Assembly (NCBI GenBank): GCA_027067555.1
Contig: JAMOVU010000082.1
Span: 1 to 40,644 of the forward strand
Reading direction: 5' to 3'
Source of the DNA: Candidatus Aminicenantota bacterium
GTDB taxonomy: Bacteria; Acidobacteriota; Aminicenantia; JAMOAD01
Length of the DNA: 40,644 bases
In this document: positions 1-9,308 of the stretch, piece after piece
Layout of the letters: each line of letters begins with the position of its first letter
Position numbering within the stretch: the first letter of the stretch is position 1
Made by a program: the position numbers and the translations under genes
Notes under the pieces: model-generated
What the model saw: only the letters and a program-made list of their open reading frames with translations
Databases searched by the model: none
Told to the model about the DNA's origin: nothing

Positions 1-1425
1 CAATTTCTCCTGAATAAGATTTTCAAAATAATTTGTATCCAATTTGCTTTTGATAAACTTTATTTCTTTATCATAGGATGCGGTAAGAAATGGATCATTT
101 TTAAACATCCATCCTTGAAGCATATTCATTCCTAAGATAAGGCCTTTATAACCACTCTTGGGTTCTCTTAATCTGAATTCCTTTCTATTTATCAGGCCTT
201 TTAAGACTTTTTTATCAATACCATTTTTCGCGACATCTGCTAAGACATCATAAACTATTTTTTTGAATTTATCCGCATCTTCGGGGTTAGCATTTTTAAC
301 TGTAATATCAAAAACTGTTTGTTTCCTGCTATCATCATAATAGCAACTTACCTCTTTTCCTATTCCCGCTTTTCTTAAAGCCTGTCTTATTGGAGCTGAA
401 GGAAGATTTACGAGGTAATCGGAAAGAATATCCATCGCCATATTGAGCTTTGTATCCGTCCCGAGTCCGACTACCACACTAAGATTGAGAAAAGTTTGAT
501 TTTTTGTTTTAGCTGTTTTTGTTGCAGGGTATGATCTTATGATTTTTTTAGACGCTGGAAATGGTTTTTGTAGGGGAATAAATGCATTAACATCCTTTTT
601 GTCAAAGTGGGAGAGATATTCGTCATTTATGAATTTTAATTCTTTCATAAGATCATAATCCCCGTAAAGATAGATGTAACTGTTTGAAGGATGATAAAAT
701 CTTTTGTAAAAATTAATAAATCTTTTATAGCTTAAATCAGGAATATAATCGGGATTTCCCCCTGAGTCAAATCCATAGGTATTGTCAGGGAAAAGATTTC
801 TGTTTACATAATATTCAAGATATGCTTCGGGTGATGAGTAAACTCCCTTCATCTCATTGTAAACAACTCCATTGTATTTGAGAGGAGCATCTTTACTTTT
901 AAGCTCATAGTGCCATCCTTCCTGCATAAAGATTTTAGGCTCTTTTAAAACATTCGGGAAAAAGACCGCATCAAGGTATACATGCATAAGGTTAAAGTAA
1001 TCCTTATCATTTCTACTTGATACAGGGTACATAGTTCTATCGCTTGCTGTCATAGCATTCAAAAAGGTGCTCAGAGAACCTTTCATCAAAACATCAAAGG
1101 GACTTTTCACAGGAAAATGTTTTGAGCCATTTAACACAGAATGCTCTAATATATGGGGCATACCGCAATCGCAATCCGGAATTGTTTTGAATGAAATCAT
1201 AAAAGTTTTATTATCATCATTGGTTATGATTTTAATGAGTTTCGCGCCGCTTTTAATATGTTCAAAAAGCAAACCCTCTGCATTGTACTCTTTGATTTTT
1301 TCCTTTTTGAGAAATTTAAAACCATGGTAAACTTTACCTATCTCAAACTTTTGAGTGTTTGAAAAGGCAAAGGAGAATCCTAAAACAAACAAAATTACTA
1401 AAAAAACAAAAAATTTCTTCCTCAT
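1..1425 (-). CDS. M16C (PreP/presequence protease-type) zinc metallopeptidase, secreted, C-terminus cut by window edge
   Basis: Partial gene of 475 codons; the reading frame stays open to base 1. The ATG at 1423-1425 follows a GGAGG at 1431-1435. The product begins MRKKFFVFLVILFVLGFSFA, a clear Sec signal peptide, so it should act outside the cytoplasm. The inverted zinc motif HILEH is at residues 91-95 (His91 and His95 zinc ligands, Glu94 catalytic base). The third ligand, in GVVYNEMKG, is Glu191, about 100 residues on, as in human PITRM1 and PreP. The stretch KGSLSTFLNAMTASDRTMYP is also typical of the M16C branch. The family degrades unfolded peptides in a clam-shell chamber of roughly 1000 residues, so about half the protein should lie beyond the edge. 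A canonical promoter lies just upstream. Confidence 0.9.
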   Translation of the reverse strand, partial: MRKKFFVFLVILFVLGFSFAFSNTQKFEIGKVYHGFKFLKKEKIKEYNAEGLLFEHIKSGAKLIKIITNDDNKTFMISFKTIPDCDCGMPHILEHSVLNGSKHFPVKSPFDVLMKGSLSTFLNAMTASDRTMYPVSSRNDKDYFNLMHVYLDAVFFPNVLKEPKIFMQEGWHYELKSKDAPLKYNGVVYNEMKGVYSSPEAYLEYYVNRNLFPDNTYGFDSGGNPDYIPDLSYKRFINFYKRFYHPSNSYIYLYGDYDLMKELKFINDEYLSHFDKKDVNAFIPLQKPFPASKKIIRSYPATKTAKTKNQTFLNLSVVVGLGTDTKLNMAMDILSDYLVNLPSAPIRQALRKAGIGKEVSCYYDDSRKQTVFDITVKNANPEDADKFKKIVYDVLADVAKNGIDKKVLKGLINRKEFRLREPKSGYKGLILGMNMLQGWMFKNDPFLTASYDKEIKFIKSKLDTNYFENLIQEKL

Positions 1426-1465
1426 ACAGCCCTCCTAAATAATTTTTAAAAATATATTACGAGAA

Positions 1466-1494
1466 AAGATATAAAATGTTCGGGTTTTTGTCAA
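1466..1494 (-). promoter_or_regulatory. Sigma70-type promoter of the M16C peptidase gene
   Basis: On the minus strand, TTGACA (1489-1494) is separated by 17 bases from TATCTT (1466-1471). The peptidase ATG lies about 40 bases beyond the -10 box, leaving room for the GGAGG ribosome-binding site. It is divergent from the NCS2 permease promoter. Confidence 0.65.
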
Positions 1495-1516
1495 TTTATT
1501 AATTGGATTTTAAGAT

Positions 1517-1545
1517 TTGACAGAAAAGATAAAAGCAAATAATAT
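1517..1545 (+). promoter_or_regulatory. Sigma70-type promoter of the NCS2 permease gene
   Basis: TTGACA (1517-1522), a 17-base spacer and TATAAT-like TAATAT (1540-1545) form a near-consensus promoter. The TTG in the -35 box opens a frame that continues into the permease, but it lies upstream of the predicted transcript start and cannot be the start codon. Confidence 0.75.
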
Positions 1546-1573
1546 TAAATATTATTTTTTGAGGGAGGAAGTA

Positions 1574-2845
1574 ATGATAAAGATGGATAAGTCTGTAAAT
1601 TTTTCCACTGAGATTATGGCAGGTTTCACAACTTTTCTTACAATGGCTTACATAATTTTTGTAAATCCCCAAATTCTATCTGCAGCAGGAATGGATAAAA
1701 CAGCTTTGATTGGAGTAACCTGTATTGTTACGGGTATAATAACTATTTTGACTGGCTTACTTACGGATACACCTATTGCAATGGCTCCTGGTATGGGGCT
1801 AAATGCATATTTTACTTATACTCTGGTAATAAATCAAAAAGTTAGCTGGGAAATTGCTCTTGGTATCGTTTTTTTATCCGGACTTCTCTTTCTTATACTT
1901 ACTCTGGTTGGTATAAGGGAAAAAATTGTGGAAGCTATCCCTTCCGAGCTTTTAAATGCGATTGCCGTGGGAATAGGAATCTTTATTGCTTTTATTGGTT
2001 TGCAAAATATGAAGCTTATTGTCGGAAATCCTGAAACTCTTGTTACCACAGGAAAAATTGGAACAACAACTCTTATATCTCTTTTTACTCTTTTTCTCAT
2101 AGTAATTTTATACATAAAAAGGGTAAAAGGAGCTCTTTTGATAGGGATAATAGCCGCTACAATTGTTTCAGTCTTAATGGGATACACAAAACTTCCTTCC
2201 AGGTTTATAAGTTTTGATTTAAACATTTCTCCTGTTTTTGCAAAATTAAATATAAAGGATGCTTTAAAACTGAGTCTTTTGGCTCCTATCTTTTCTCTTA
2301 TGTTTGTTGATATGTTTGATAGTATAGGCTCTCTTTTGGCACTCGGTAAAGAAGCCAATCTCATTGACAAGGAAGGCAAAATGAAAAAGATAACCCCTCT
2401 TCTGACAATAGATGCTGCAGCTACTATGTTTGGAGCTTTTATGGGAACTTCCACTACTACAACTTATATTGAATCTGCAGCCGGTATAGAAAGCGGAGGA
2501 AGGAGTGGTTGGACATCTATTACCACCGGGATTTTGTTTCTTGCGGCTTTGATTTTTGTCCCGATATTATCCATAGTACCGTCGTTTGCAACAGCTCCTG
2601 CTCTTATTATGGTTGGTTTTTTGATGATGAAAAATATAAAAAACATTGATTTTCAAAATCTTGAAGTAGGGTTTCCCTCTTTTGTAATCATAATAATGAT
2701 AGGACTCAGCTATAGCATAAGTACAGGTCTTGCTTTTGGATTTTTAAGCTATACTTTTATAAAAATAGTAAGAGGAAAGTTTAAGGACATAACTCCTACT
2801 ATGTGGCTGATTGCAGTACTTTCTATTCTTTTCCTTGTTGTTTAA
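1574..2845 (+). CDS. NCS2-family purine (guanine/hypoxanthine/adenine) permease
   Basis: A 423-residue multi-helix permease of the AzgA/PbuG branch of the nucleobase-cation symporter-2 family, predicted to import purine bases with protons across the inner membrane. Family hallmarks are APGMGLNAYF at residues 71-80 and GTSTTTTYIE from residue 291, followed by an ESAAG...GGRSG stretch. The length is normal for this branch (about 430). The ATG at 1574 is chosen because GGGAGG sits 5-6 bases upstream; the in-frame TTG at 1517 is the -35 box. The substrate cannot be fixed from sequence alone. No purine-responsive riboswitch is visible in the short leader. Confidence 0.92.
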   Translation: MIKMDKSVNFSTEIMAGFTTFLTMAYIIFVNPQILSAAGMDKTALIGVTCIVTGIITILTGLLTDTPIAMAPGMGLNAYFTYTLVINQKVSWEIALGIVFLSGLLFLILTLVGIREKIVEAIPSELLNAIAVGIGIFIAFIGLQNMKLIVGNPETLVTTGKIGTTTLISLFTLFLIVILYIKRVKGALLIGIIAATIVSVLMGYTKLPSRFISFDLNISPVFAKLNIKDALKLSLLAPIFSLMFVDMFDSIGSLLALGKEANLIDKEGKMKKITPLLTIDAAATMFGAFMGTSTTTTYIESAAGIESGGRSGWTSITTGILFLAALIFVPILSIVPSFATAPALIMVGFLMMKNIKNIDFQNLEVGFPSFVIIIMIGLSYSISTGLAFGFLSYTFIKIVRGKFKDITPTMWLIAVLSILFLVV

Positions 2846-2932
2846 TTTAGTATTTATAAGAGTTTTTATGCAATTGAACTTCTGAAGGTTTGTAAGAAGA
2901 AATATTTTTTATGAAATAAAAAGGAGATGATT

Positions 2933-3544
2933 TTGTTTGAAAAAATTAAGATAAATAAAGTAAGGAATTTAATATTGTTTGATTCTATATTTGTTATTGT
3001 AGTTATTTTGTTTATTTGGGTCTTAAAAAAGCATGTGGAAATTGCTTTCTTTTCTACTTTTATTATGGCTTTGCTTTTTTTTGTTTTAAAAAGGAAAAAA
3101 GTTCAGTTAAGAAATATTTCGATTGCTTTTGGGATAGCTCTTATCTGGAATATTATAGGAAGAAGTTATTATGCTTATAATTATAATTTCAAGAGTTTTT
3201 TGGGAATTTCCTTTTTACCGCTTTTTGCCTGGACTTTAGGTCTTTTTGCTCTTTATCTTTTTTATTCTTTTCATGTTGGATTTTTTAATTTAAAAGTAGG
3301 GTTGCAAAAGTTTATTTTTTATGTATTTTTGTACTGGTTTTTTCTTATTGTAATGGAAACAATAGCTTTTCATGTTATTGGAATCAGGGATGTGGCAACA
3401 AGTCAGTACAAAGGGCTTCCTGTTTGTAATTGCATTCATGCTCCGCTTTTTATGAAGTTTGTTTATTTCAGTTTGGGGATTGTTTACTTTATCTTTGTAA
3501 AGATTTTTGAAATCTATTTCCCCTTAAAAGTCAAAGGCAAATAA
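2933..3544 (+). CDS. Six-helix integral membrane protein of unknown function
   Basis: I do not recognise this 203-residue protein. It has about six hydrophobic helices: roughly residues 12-30, 38-52, 63-77, 88-113, 124-148 and 170-195. Short basic loops such as KRKKVQLR sit between helices. A GLPVCNC segment before the last helix carries two cysteines. The motif YNFKSFLGISFLPLFAWTLG faintly recalls lycopene-cyclase-domain proteins (a YNP.Y.LGI...P.E pattern), but the conserved acidic pair is missing, so I do not name it. AGGAG at 2922-2926 abuts an ATG at 2927 with no spacing but lies 6 bases from the in-frame TTG at 2933, so I prefer the TTG. It lies 81 bases after the permease and converges on the glycosyltransferase gene. 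Confidence 0.7.
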   Translation: MFEKIKINKVRNLILFDSIFVIVVILFIWVLKKHVEIAFFSTFIMALLFFVLKRKKVQLRNISIAFGIALIWNIIGRSYYAYNYNFKSFLGISFLPLFAWTLGLFALYLFYSFHVGFFNLKVGLQKFIFYVFLYWFFLIVMETIAFHVIGIRDVATSQYKGLPVCNCIHAPLFMKFVYFSLGIVYFIFVKIFEIYFPLKVKGK

Positions 3545-3552
3545 ATCTGGAT

Positions 3553-4512
3553 TTATTTTTCAAATCCTTCTGCTTTCTTTATTCTGTAAACCTTTTTCCT
3601 TGAAGATTCATGGTATGTTCTGGAGAGCATCTCTCCAATAAGCCCCAGAGAAAAAAATTGAACTCCCATAAAAATCAAAAGCATAGAAAGAAAGAGAAGA
3701 GGTCTTCCTGCTATTCCTACTTTTTGAATTAATCTTACATAGGCAAGGTAAAAACCGATTAATATTCCTGCTCCCCCTGTAAGAGTTCCCAAAAGGCCAA
3801 AAATCTGGAGCGGTTTTGTGGAATAGCTTGAGAGAAATTTTACAGTTATCAAATCAAGTATTACTCTAATTGTTCTTGAAATCCCGTACTTGCTTTTTCC
3901 GAATTTTCTCTCTCTATGGTTTACTTTCATCTCTCCAACCTTTCCTCCCTCTATGTGGGCAAGTGCTGGAATGAATCTGTGCTGTTCTCCGTAAAGTTTA
4001 AGGTCTTTTGCAATTTCCTTTCTGTATGCTTTTAGAGTGCATCCATAGTCGTGTAACTTTACCCCTGTTATCCATGAAATTAATTTATTTGCCATAATTG
4101 ATGGTAATTTTCTTGATAAAAATGGATCCTTTCTTTTGTATCTCCAACCATTTACAAGATCAAGATTTTTTTCTTCAAGGGTTTCAATTAAATCCGGAAT
4201 ATCTGCTGGATCATTTTGAAGGTCTCCGTCCATTGTAATAATTATCTCTCCATCGGCAAAATCAAAACCGGCGGCAAGTGCAGCTGTCTGCCCGAAATTT
4301 TTTCTAAAATCTATGTATTTAACTCTTTTATCTTTTTCTCTGAGCTCTTTTATTTTTTCAAGAGATAAATCAGAGCTACCGTCATTTACGTAAATCAGTT
4401 CAAAATCAGGCTCATAATTTTCCATTGTTTTAATTATCTCATCAAAAAGAATCGGAATATTTTCCTCTTCATTGTAAACAGGAACTATGATTGAAATTTT
4501 GGGATTAGCCAT
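3553..4512 (-). CDS. Family 2 glycosyltransferase, polyprenyl-phosphate type (DPM1/GtrB/ArnC-like)
   Basis: A 319-residue GT-A glycosyltransferase. Residues 6-45 match the nucleotide-sugar-binding start ([13 protein letters not shown], then YVNDGSSD). The metal-binding DGD is at residues 95-97, in [10 protein letters not shown]. Two C-terminal transmembrane helices lie at about 231-256 and 268-295. This layout is that of enzymes that transfer a sugar from a UDP- or GDP-sugar to undecaprenyl phosphate at the cytoplasmic face, supplying glycans for envelope polysaccharides. The donor is unknown. Its ATG overlaps the last 8 bases of clpB, so the two are translationally coupled and co-transcribed. 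Confidence 0.88.
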   Translation of the reverse strand: MANPKISIIVPVYNEEENIPILFDEIIKTMENYEPDFELIYVNDGSSDLSLEKIKELREKDKRVKYIDFRKNFGQTAALAAGFDFADGEIIITMDGDLQNDPADIPDLIETLEEKNLDLVNGWRYKRKDPFLSRKLPSIMANKLISWITGVKLHDYGCTLKAYRKEIAKDLKLYGEQHRFIPALAHIEGGKVGEMKVNHRERKFGKSKYGISRTIRVILDLITVKFLSSYSTKPLQIFGLLGTLTGGAGILIGFYLAYVRLIQKVGIAGRPLLFLSMLLIFMGVQFFSLGLIGEMLSRTYHESSRKKVYRIKKAEGFEK

Positions 4513-7087
4513 TTTCTCCTCTTATAATCAGTTCTTTCCCGTCAAAATCTATTATAACACTATCTCCATCCTTTATTTTACCATTTAAGATTTCATATGC
4601 AAGTTTGTTCTGAATCTCCCTTTGAATTACCCTTTTAAGTGGTCTTGCTCCAAATTGTGGATCATAACCGATTTCTGCTATATGTTCTTTAGCTTTATCT
4701 GTAATATTTAGTTTTATCTTCTTTTCATCCAGGAGTTTTTGAAGTCTTTTTAATTGAATGTCCACAATTTTCAAAATCATGTCTTTTGTTAAGGGTTTGA
4801 AAATTATTATGTCGTCAATCCTGTTTAAAAATTCAGGTTTGAAGTGAGCTTTAAGTAACTTGTCAATTTCCTTTTCCAATCTTTCTCTGTCATTTATAAA
4901 ATCTATTATGTATTGGGATCCTATATTAGAAGTCATTATTATTACTGTGTTTCTAAAATCAACTGTTCTTCCCTTTGAGTCTGTTAGCCTTCCGTCATCA
5001 AGTATTTGAAGAAGTATATTAAATACATCCGGGTGAGCCTTTTCTATCTCATCCATCAAGATAACGGAATATGGTCTTCTTCTAACTCTTTCGGTAAGCT
5101 GTCCGCCCTCTTCATAGCCAACATATCCCGGAGGAGCTCCTATCAATTTTGCAACAGAATGCTTTTCCATATACTCTGACATATCTATTCTTATCATAGC
5201 TCTTTCATCGTCAAAGAGAAATTCTGCGAGAGATTTTGCAAGCTCTGTTTTTCCGACACCTGTGGGACCTAAAAAGAGAAATGAGCCAATGGGTCTGTTC
5301 GGATCCTGAAGTCCTGCCCTGGACCTTCTTATTGCATTTGAAACAACCCTTATGGCCTCCTCCTGTCCCACAACTCTTTCGGAAAGCCTCTCCTCCATCT
5401 TTAATAATTTTTCTCTCTCCCCTTCCAGAAGCTTTGAAACAGGAATTCCTGTCCATCTTGAGATTATTTCAGCTATGTCTTCTTCGTCGATTTCTTCTTT
5501 GAGCATTCCCCCCTTTTGCTGTAATTCCTTTAATTCTTCATTTTTTTTCTGAAGTTCCTGCTGTAATTTTGGTATAACTCCGTATCTTATCTCTGCAATT
5601 TTATCCAGATTACCCTCTCTCTCATACTTTTGCTCAAGGGTTTTTTGCTCCTCTATCTGTTTTTTTAAGGAATTTATCTTCTCGATTATTTCTTTTTCTC
5701 TCTTCCATTGAGCTTTAAGGGCATTACTCTTTTCTTTAAGATCAGCAAGCTCTTTTTTGATTTTCTCCAATTTTTCCTTTGAACTTTCATCTTTCTCCTT
5801 TGAAAGAGCTTGCTTCTCTATCTCAAGCTGTATTATCTTTCTTTCAATTTCATCTATTTCCTGAGGCATTGAGTCTATCTCAATTCTTAGTTTTGCTGCA
5901 GCTTCATCTATTAAATCAATAGCTTTATCAGGTAATTTTCTGTCTGCAATATATCTGTGAGAGAGGACTGCGGCTGCCACAAGGGCTGAATCCTTTATTT
6001 TTATTCCATGGTGAACTTCATACTTTTCTTTTAATCCTCTTAGTATGGAGATGGTATCTTCAACTGAGGGCTCTGACACATAAACAGGTTGAAATCTTCT
6101 TTCAAGTGCCGGATCCTTTTCAATATACTTTTTGTATTCATTTAAGGTAGTGGCACCTATTGCTCTCAGCTCTCCCCTTGCAAGTGATGGCTTGAGTATA
6201 TTGGAAGCATCAACCGCTCCCTCGGCAGAGCCGGCACCTACGATTGTGTGCATTTCGTCAATAAATAAAATAATCTGACCTTCGCTGTCTATTATCTCTT
6301 TTACAACAGCCTTAAGCCTGTCTTCAAATTCTCCTCTGAACTTTGCTCCTGCAAGAAGGGCTCCCATGTCAAGTGCAATTATTCTTCTGTTTTTCAAAGA
6401 TTCGGGTACATCTCCGTTTACAATTCTCTGAGCAAGACCCTCTACTATTGCGGTTTTCCCAACACCAGGTTCCCCGATAAGAGCTGGGTTATTCTTTTTC
6501 TTTCTTGAAAGAACCTGAATTACTCTTCTAATTTCCTCGTCCCTTCCTATAACAGGGTCAAGTTTTCCCATTCTTGCCATCTCTGTTAAATCTTTTCCAT
6601 ATTTTTCAAGTGCCTGAAATTTATCTTCGGGATTCTGGTCTGTTACTCTGTGAGAGCCTCTTATTTCCATAAGTGCCTGTAAGAAGGTTTGTTCTTTTAC
6701 ACCGGCTTTTTCGAGAATTTCTCCCGCTTTTGTACTCTTATCCTTTAAGATTGCAAGGAAAAGATGTTCTGTTGAAACAAATTCATCTCCAAATTGTTTT
6801 ATTTCTGAGAAAGAATTGTTTAAAATTCTGTTTAAGCTCTGGGATAGATAGATATCACCGCCTTGAACCTTTGGTAGTGCGTTAAGATAATTTTTTAATT
6901 CTGAAACTATTTGAATAGGTTTAACTCCTATTTTTTCTAAAGTCTTTGGTACTACGCTATCCTCCTGTACGAGAAGAGAAACCAGAAGATGCTCTGGCAT
7001 GATCTCCTGATGTCCATAGTCCATTGCAAGACTTTGAGCATTTTGTATAGATTCCTGTGCCTTTATTGTAAATTTATCAAGCCTCAT
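4505..7087 (-). CDS. clpB: ClpB protein disaggregase (Hsp100)
   Basis: An 860-residue protein, full length for ClpB. Order of domains: Clp_N double repeat (about 1-145); first AAA+ domain with Walker A GEPGVGKT at 205-212; a long charged coiled-coil M-domain (about 405-530); second AAA+ domain with Walker A GPTGVGKT near 600; and the C-terminal D2-small domain ending near 855. The long M-domain separates it from ClpA/ClpC. In the cytoplasm the hexamer threads aggregated proteins and hands them to DnaK. GGAGG lies just upstream of the ATG at 7085-7087. A TTGCAA-18-TATAAT promoter precedes it; no CIRCE element was seen. The stop overlaps the start of the glycosyltransferase gene. Confidence 0.97.
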   Translation of the reverse strand: MRLDKFTIKAQESIQNAQSLAMDYGHQEIMPEHLLVSLLVQEDSVVPKTLEKIGVKPIQIVSELKNYLNALPKVQGGDIYLSQSLNRILNNSFSEIKQFGDEFVSTEHLFLAILKDKSTKAGEILEKAGVKEQTFLQALMEIRGSHRVTDQNPEDKFQALEKYGKDLTEMARMGKLDPVIGRDEEIRRVIQVLSRKKKNNPALIGEPGVGKTAIVEGLAQRIVNGDVPESLKNRRIIALDMGALLAGAKFRGEFEDRLKAVVKEIIDSEGQIILFIDEMHTIVGAGSAEGAVDASNILKPSLARGELRAIGATTLNEYKKYIEKDPALERRFQPVYVSEPSVEDTISILRGLKEKYEVHHGIKIKDSALVAAAVLSHRYIADRKLPDKAIDLIDEAAAKLRIEIDSMPQEIDEIERKIIQLEIEKQALSKEKDESSKEKLEKIKKELADLKEKSNALKAQWKREKEIIEKINSLKKQIEEQKTLEQKYEREGNLDKIAEIRYGVIPKLQQELQKKNEELKELQQKGGMLKEEIDEEDIAEIISRWTGIPVSKLLEGEREKLLKMEERLSERVVGQEEAIRVVSNAIRRSRAGLQDPNRPIGSFLFLGPTGVGKTELAKSLAEFLFDDERAMIRIDMSEYMEKHSVAKLIGAPPGYVGYEEGGQLTERVRRRPYSVILMDEIEKAHPDVFNILLQILDDGRLTDSKGRTVDFRNTVIIMTSNIGSQYIIDFINDRERLEKEIDKLLKAHFKPEFLNRIDDIIIFKPLTKDMILKIVDIQLKRLQKLLDEKKIKLNITDKAKEHIAEIGYDPQFGARPLKRVIQREIQNKLAYEILNGKIKDGDSVIIDFDGKELIIRGENG

Positions 7088-7120
7088 TTTTACCTCCTTT
7101 TAGAGACGTTATTTTGCTAT

Positions 7121-7150
7121 ATTATACACTAATTAGTATGGTTTTTGCAA
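7121..7150 (-). promoter_or_regulatory. clpB promoter with palindromes over the -35 box and spacer
   Basis: On the minus strand, TTGCAA (7145-7150), an 18-base spacer and a perfect TATAAT (7121-7126). The -35 box lies inside TTTTTGCAAAAA (7142-7153), and ACTAATTAGT (7128-7137) fills the spacer. Both are exact palindromes placed where a repressor could block RNA polymerase. The promoter call is firm; operator function is inference. Confidence 0.6.
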
Positions 7151-7192
7151 AAATTAAGCACATTAAATTTGTAGGAATTGCTTAACCTTTTT

Positions 7193-7221
7193 TTGCTTTT
7201 AGTTTTTTAAAGTGGTAAAAT
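7193..7221 (+). promoter_or_regulatory. Sigma70-type promoter giving a predicted leaderless mRNA
   Basis: TTGCTT (7193-7198), a 17-base spacer and TAAAAT (7216-7221). The expected start point, 6-7 bases after the -10 box, coincides with the ATG at 7227. No Shine-Dalgarno sequence lies between. Confidence 0.6.
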
Positions 7222-7226
7222 ATGCG

Positions 7227-9308
7227 ATGAAAAGATTTAAATTAATAATAATTTCAATATTTGTTTTAACTTTAAGTTTACAGGCTTATGTAGGCCCCGG
7301 TGCTGGTTTTGCTTTTTTGGGCTCATTCCTGTTTATTTTCCTGGCTTTTATAGTGGCTATATTTAATTTTATAACCTTTCCGATAAGGGCACTTATAAGA
7401 TTTTTTAAGAGATACAAAGCTCTTAAAAATGCGAGGGTTAAGAGAGTCGTAATTTTGGGTTTTGATGGAATGGATTTTAGTCTGACTGGAAAGTTAATCA
7501 AAAAAGGGTTACTTCCCAATTTTAAAAAGCTCAAAGAGGAAGGGACTTTTGCTCCTTTAAGGAGCACGGAGCCTCCGATTTCACCTGTTGCCTGGTCCAC
7601 TTTTGCAACTGGTGTTAACCCTGGAAAACACAATGTTTTTGACTTTTTAACAAGAGACCCTAACACCTATCTTCCGGCTCTTGCCTCAACAGAAATTATT
7701 CCTCCAAAAAAGTATCTGAACATGGGAAAGTATAAAATTCCTATTTCAAAACCTGTTATAGAATTACTAAGAAAGAGTAAAGCATTCTGGAAGATAACAG
7801 GAGAACATGGGATTTACTCGTCAGTTCTAAGGGTTCCTATTACTTTCCCTCCTGAGAAATTTTACGGTAATATGACATCGGGTCTCGGAACTCCAGACTT
7901 AAGAGGGACACAGGGAAGTTTTACATATATATCAGAAAAGAGTATGAATGAGGATTTTTCAATTTCAGACGGAGTTTCTGTTATATTAGAAAAATTGGAA
8001 GATGGTTTTATTGCTAAAATTCCGGGACCTGAACATCCGATGTTGAAGGAGAAGAAAAATCTTGAGGCTACAGTGAAAATAAGAAAGATAGATAAGAATA
8101 GAGTTGAAGTTGAGACTTCAGGAAAAAAGCATGTTTTAAAAAAAGGTAAACTTTCAGAATGGACAAAACTTGAGTTTGGCTCCGGGCTTATTAAAGTTTC
8201 CGGAATTGCAAGGTGGTTTCTGATTGATACAGAACCTTATCTTAAAATTTATCTTTCCCCGATAAATATTGATCCTGAAAAACCTGCTATGGATGTAAGT
8301 CATCCGAAGATATTTTCGGTTTATCTCTCAAAGATTTTCGGACCATTTGCTACATTGGGAATGGTTGAGGATACCTGGGCTTTGAATGAAGGGCTTCTTT
8401 CTGAAGAAGGTTACCTTGATCAGGTTTATACTGCTCAGGAAGAGAGGGAAAGGATTTTCTGGGATACTTTTAAAAAGGTAAAAGAAGGGCTTGTTGTATC
8501 AGTTTTTGAAGCTACAGACAGAATTCAGCATATGTTCTGGAGATATATGAACAATGAATCTCCTGCACCAAAGCCGGGGACAACACCTGAAATAGTTAAT
8601 GCAGTGCAAATCGTTTATCAAAAAATGGATGAGCTTGTCGGAAAAGTTCTTGAAAAATTGGGGAAGGATGATGCACTTATTATTGTTTCAGATCATGGTT
8701 TTAACAGGTTTGACAGAGGATTTAATGTGAACACCTGGCTTTATAAAGAGGGTTACCTTGCCCTCAAAGACGGTAAAACCAAGAGCGACAAGTGGTTTGC
8801 TGATGTTGATTGGAGTAAAACAAGGGCGTATGGAACCGGGTTAGGTGGGATATTTTTAAATATCAAGGGGAGAGAAAAGTACGGAATTGTTGAGAGAGGA
8901 GAAGAGGCGGAAAAATTAAAGCAAGAGATAAAGAGAAAATTGGAAAACCTTAAAGACCCGAAAACAGGGAAGAAAGCAATGGATATGGTATCCACAAGAG
9001 AAGAAATATATAAAGGAGCTTATGTTACGAATGCTCCTGATATTATTATTGGTTATGCAATAGGTTACAGGATTTCTTGGGAATCTGCTGTTGGGGAGGT
9101 TGGAGGAGATATTTTTGTTGATAATACGAGGTTGTGGAGCGGAGATCACTGCTTTACTTCAGAAACCGTTCCCGGTATATTCTTTTCAAACAAAAAAATA
9201 AATAGGAATGATCCTACCCTTGCCGATATTTCTCCGTCTGTTCTCTCTCTTTTCGGGATTAAGATTCCGGCTTTTATTGATGGGAGAGATCTGGAGGTAG
9301 GAAAATGA
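7227..9308 (+). CDS. Alkaline-phosphatase-superfamily phosphodiesterase/phosphotransferase, membrane-anchored (paralogue 1)
   Basis: A 693-residue protein. A signal-like helix (about residues 4-19) ends near LQA. It is followed by YVGPGAGF, a second helix (about 24-50), a strongly basic stretch and then the catalytic domain. The bi-metal site of the AlkP/NPP (type I phosphodiesterase) branch is complete. The ligands are Asp80 in GFDGMD, Ser119 as the likely nucleophile in PPISPVAW, Asp431 and His435 in TDRIQHMFW, Asp489-His490 in SDHGFN, and His641 in GDHC. The ATG at 7227 is used because a GTG at 7212 lies inside the promoter. The positive-inside rule places the catalytic domain in the cytoplasm, unlike paralogue 2. 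The substrate is unknown. Its stop overlaps the next gene by 4 bases. Confidence 0.88.
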   Translation: MKRFKLIIISIFVLTLSLQAYVGPGAGFAFLGSFLFIFLAFIVAIFNFITFPIRALIRFFKRYKALKNARVKRVVILGFDGMDFSLTGKLIKKGLLPNFKKLKEEGTFAPLRSTEPPISPVAWSTFATGVNPGKHNVFDFLTRDPNTYLPALASTEIIPPKKYLNMGKYKIPISKPVIELLRKSKAFWKITGEHGIYSSVLRVPITFPPEKFYGNMTSGLGTPDLRGTQGSFTYISEKSMNEDFSISDGVSVILEKLEDGFIAKIPGPEHPMLKEKKNLEATVKIRKIDKNRVEVETSGKKHVLKKGKLSEWTKLEFGSGLIKVSGIARWFLIDTEPYLKIYLSPINIDPEKPAMDVSHPKIFSVYLSKIFGPFATLGMVEDTWALNEGLLSEEGYLDQVYTAQEERERIFWDTFKKVKEGLVVSVFEATDRIQHMFWRYMNNESPAPKPGTTPEIVNAVQIVYQKMDELVGKVLEKLGKDDALIIVSDHGFNRFDRGFNVNTWLYKEGYLALKDGKTKSDKWFADVDWSKTRAYGTGLGGIFLNIKGREKYGIVERGEEAEKLKQEIKRKLENLKDPKTGKKAMDMVSTREEIYKGAYVTNAPDIIIGYAIGYRISWESAVGEVGGDIFVDNTRLWSGDHCFTSETVPGIFFSNKKINRNDPTLADISPSVLSLFGIKIPAFIDGRDLEVGK

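Noticed and set aside
1067-1330. Plus-strand open frame inside the left-edge region
   Set aside because: It is antisense to the M16C peptidase, whose zinc motif and signal peptide are convincing.
1517-1573. In-frame TTG start 19 codons upstream of the NCS2 permease ATG
   Set aside because: The TTG is the first half of a TTGACA -35 box with a 17-base spacer to TAATAT; the ATG at 1574 has a GGGAGG site.
1834-2454. Long open frame antisense to the NCS2 permease (206 codons)
   Set aside because: Composition-driven shadow of the permease; no RBS, no recognisable domain.
5211-5552. Several overlapping open frames within clpB
   Set aside because: They lie over the highly conserved second AAA+ domain of ClpB and have no features of their own.
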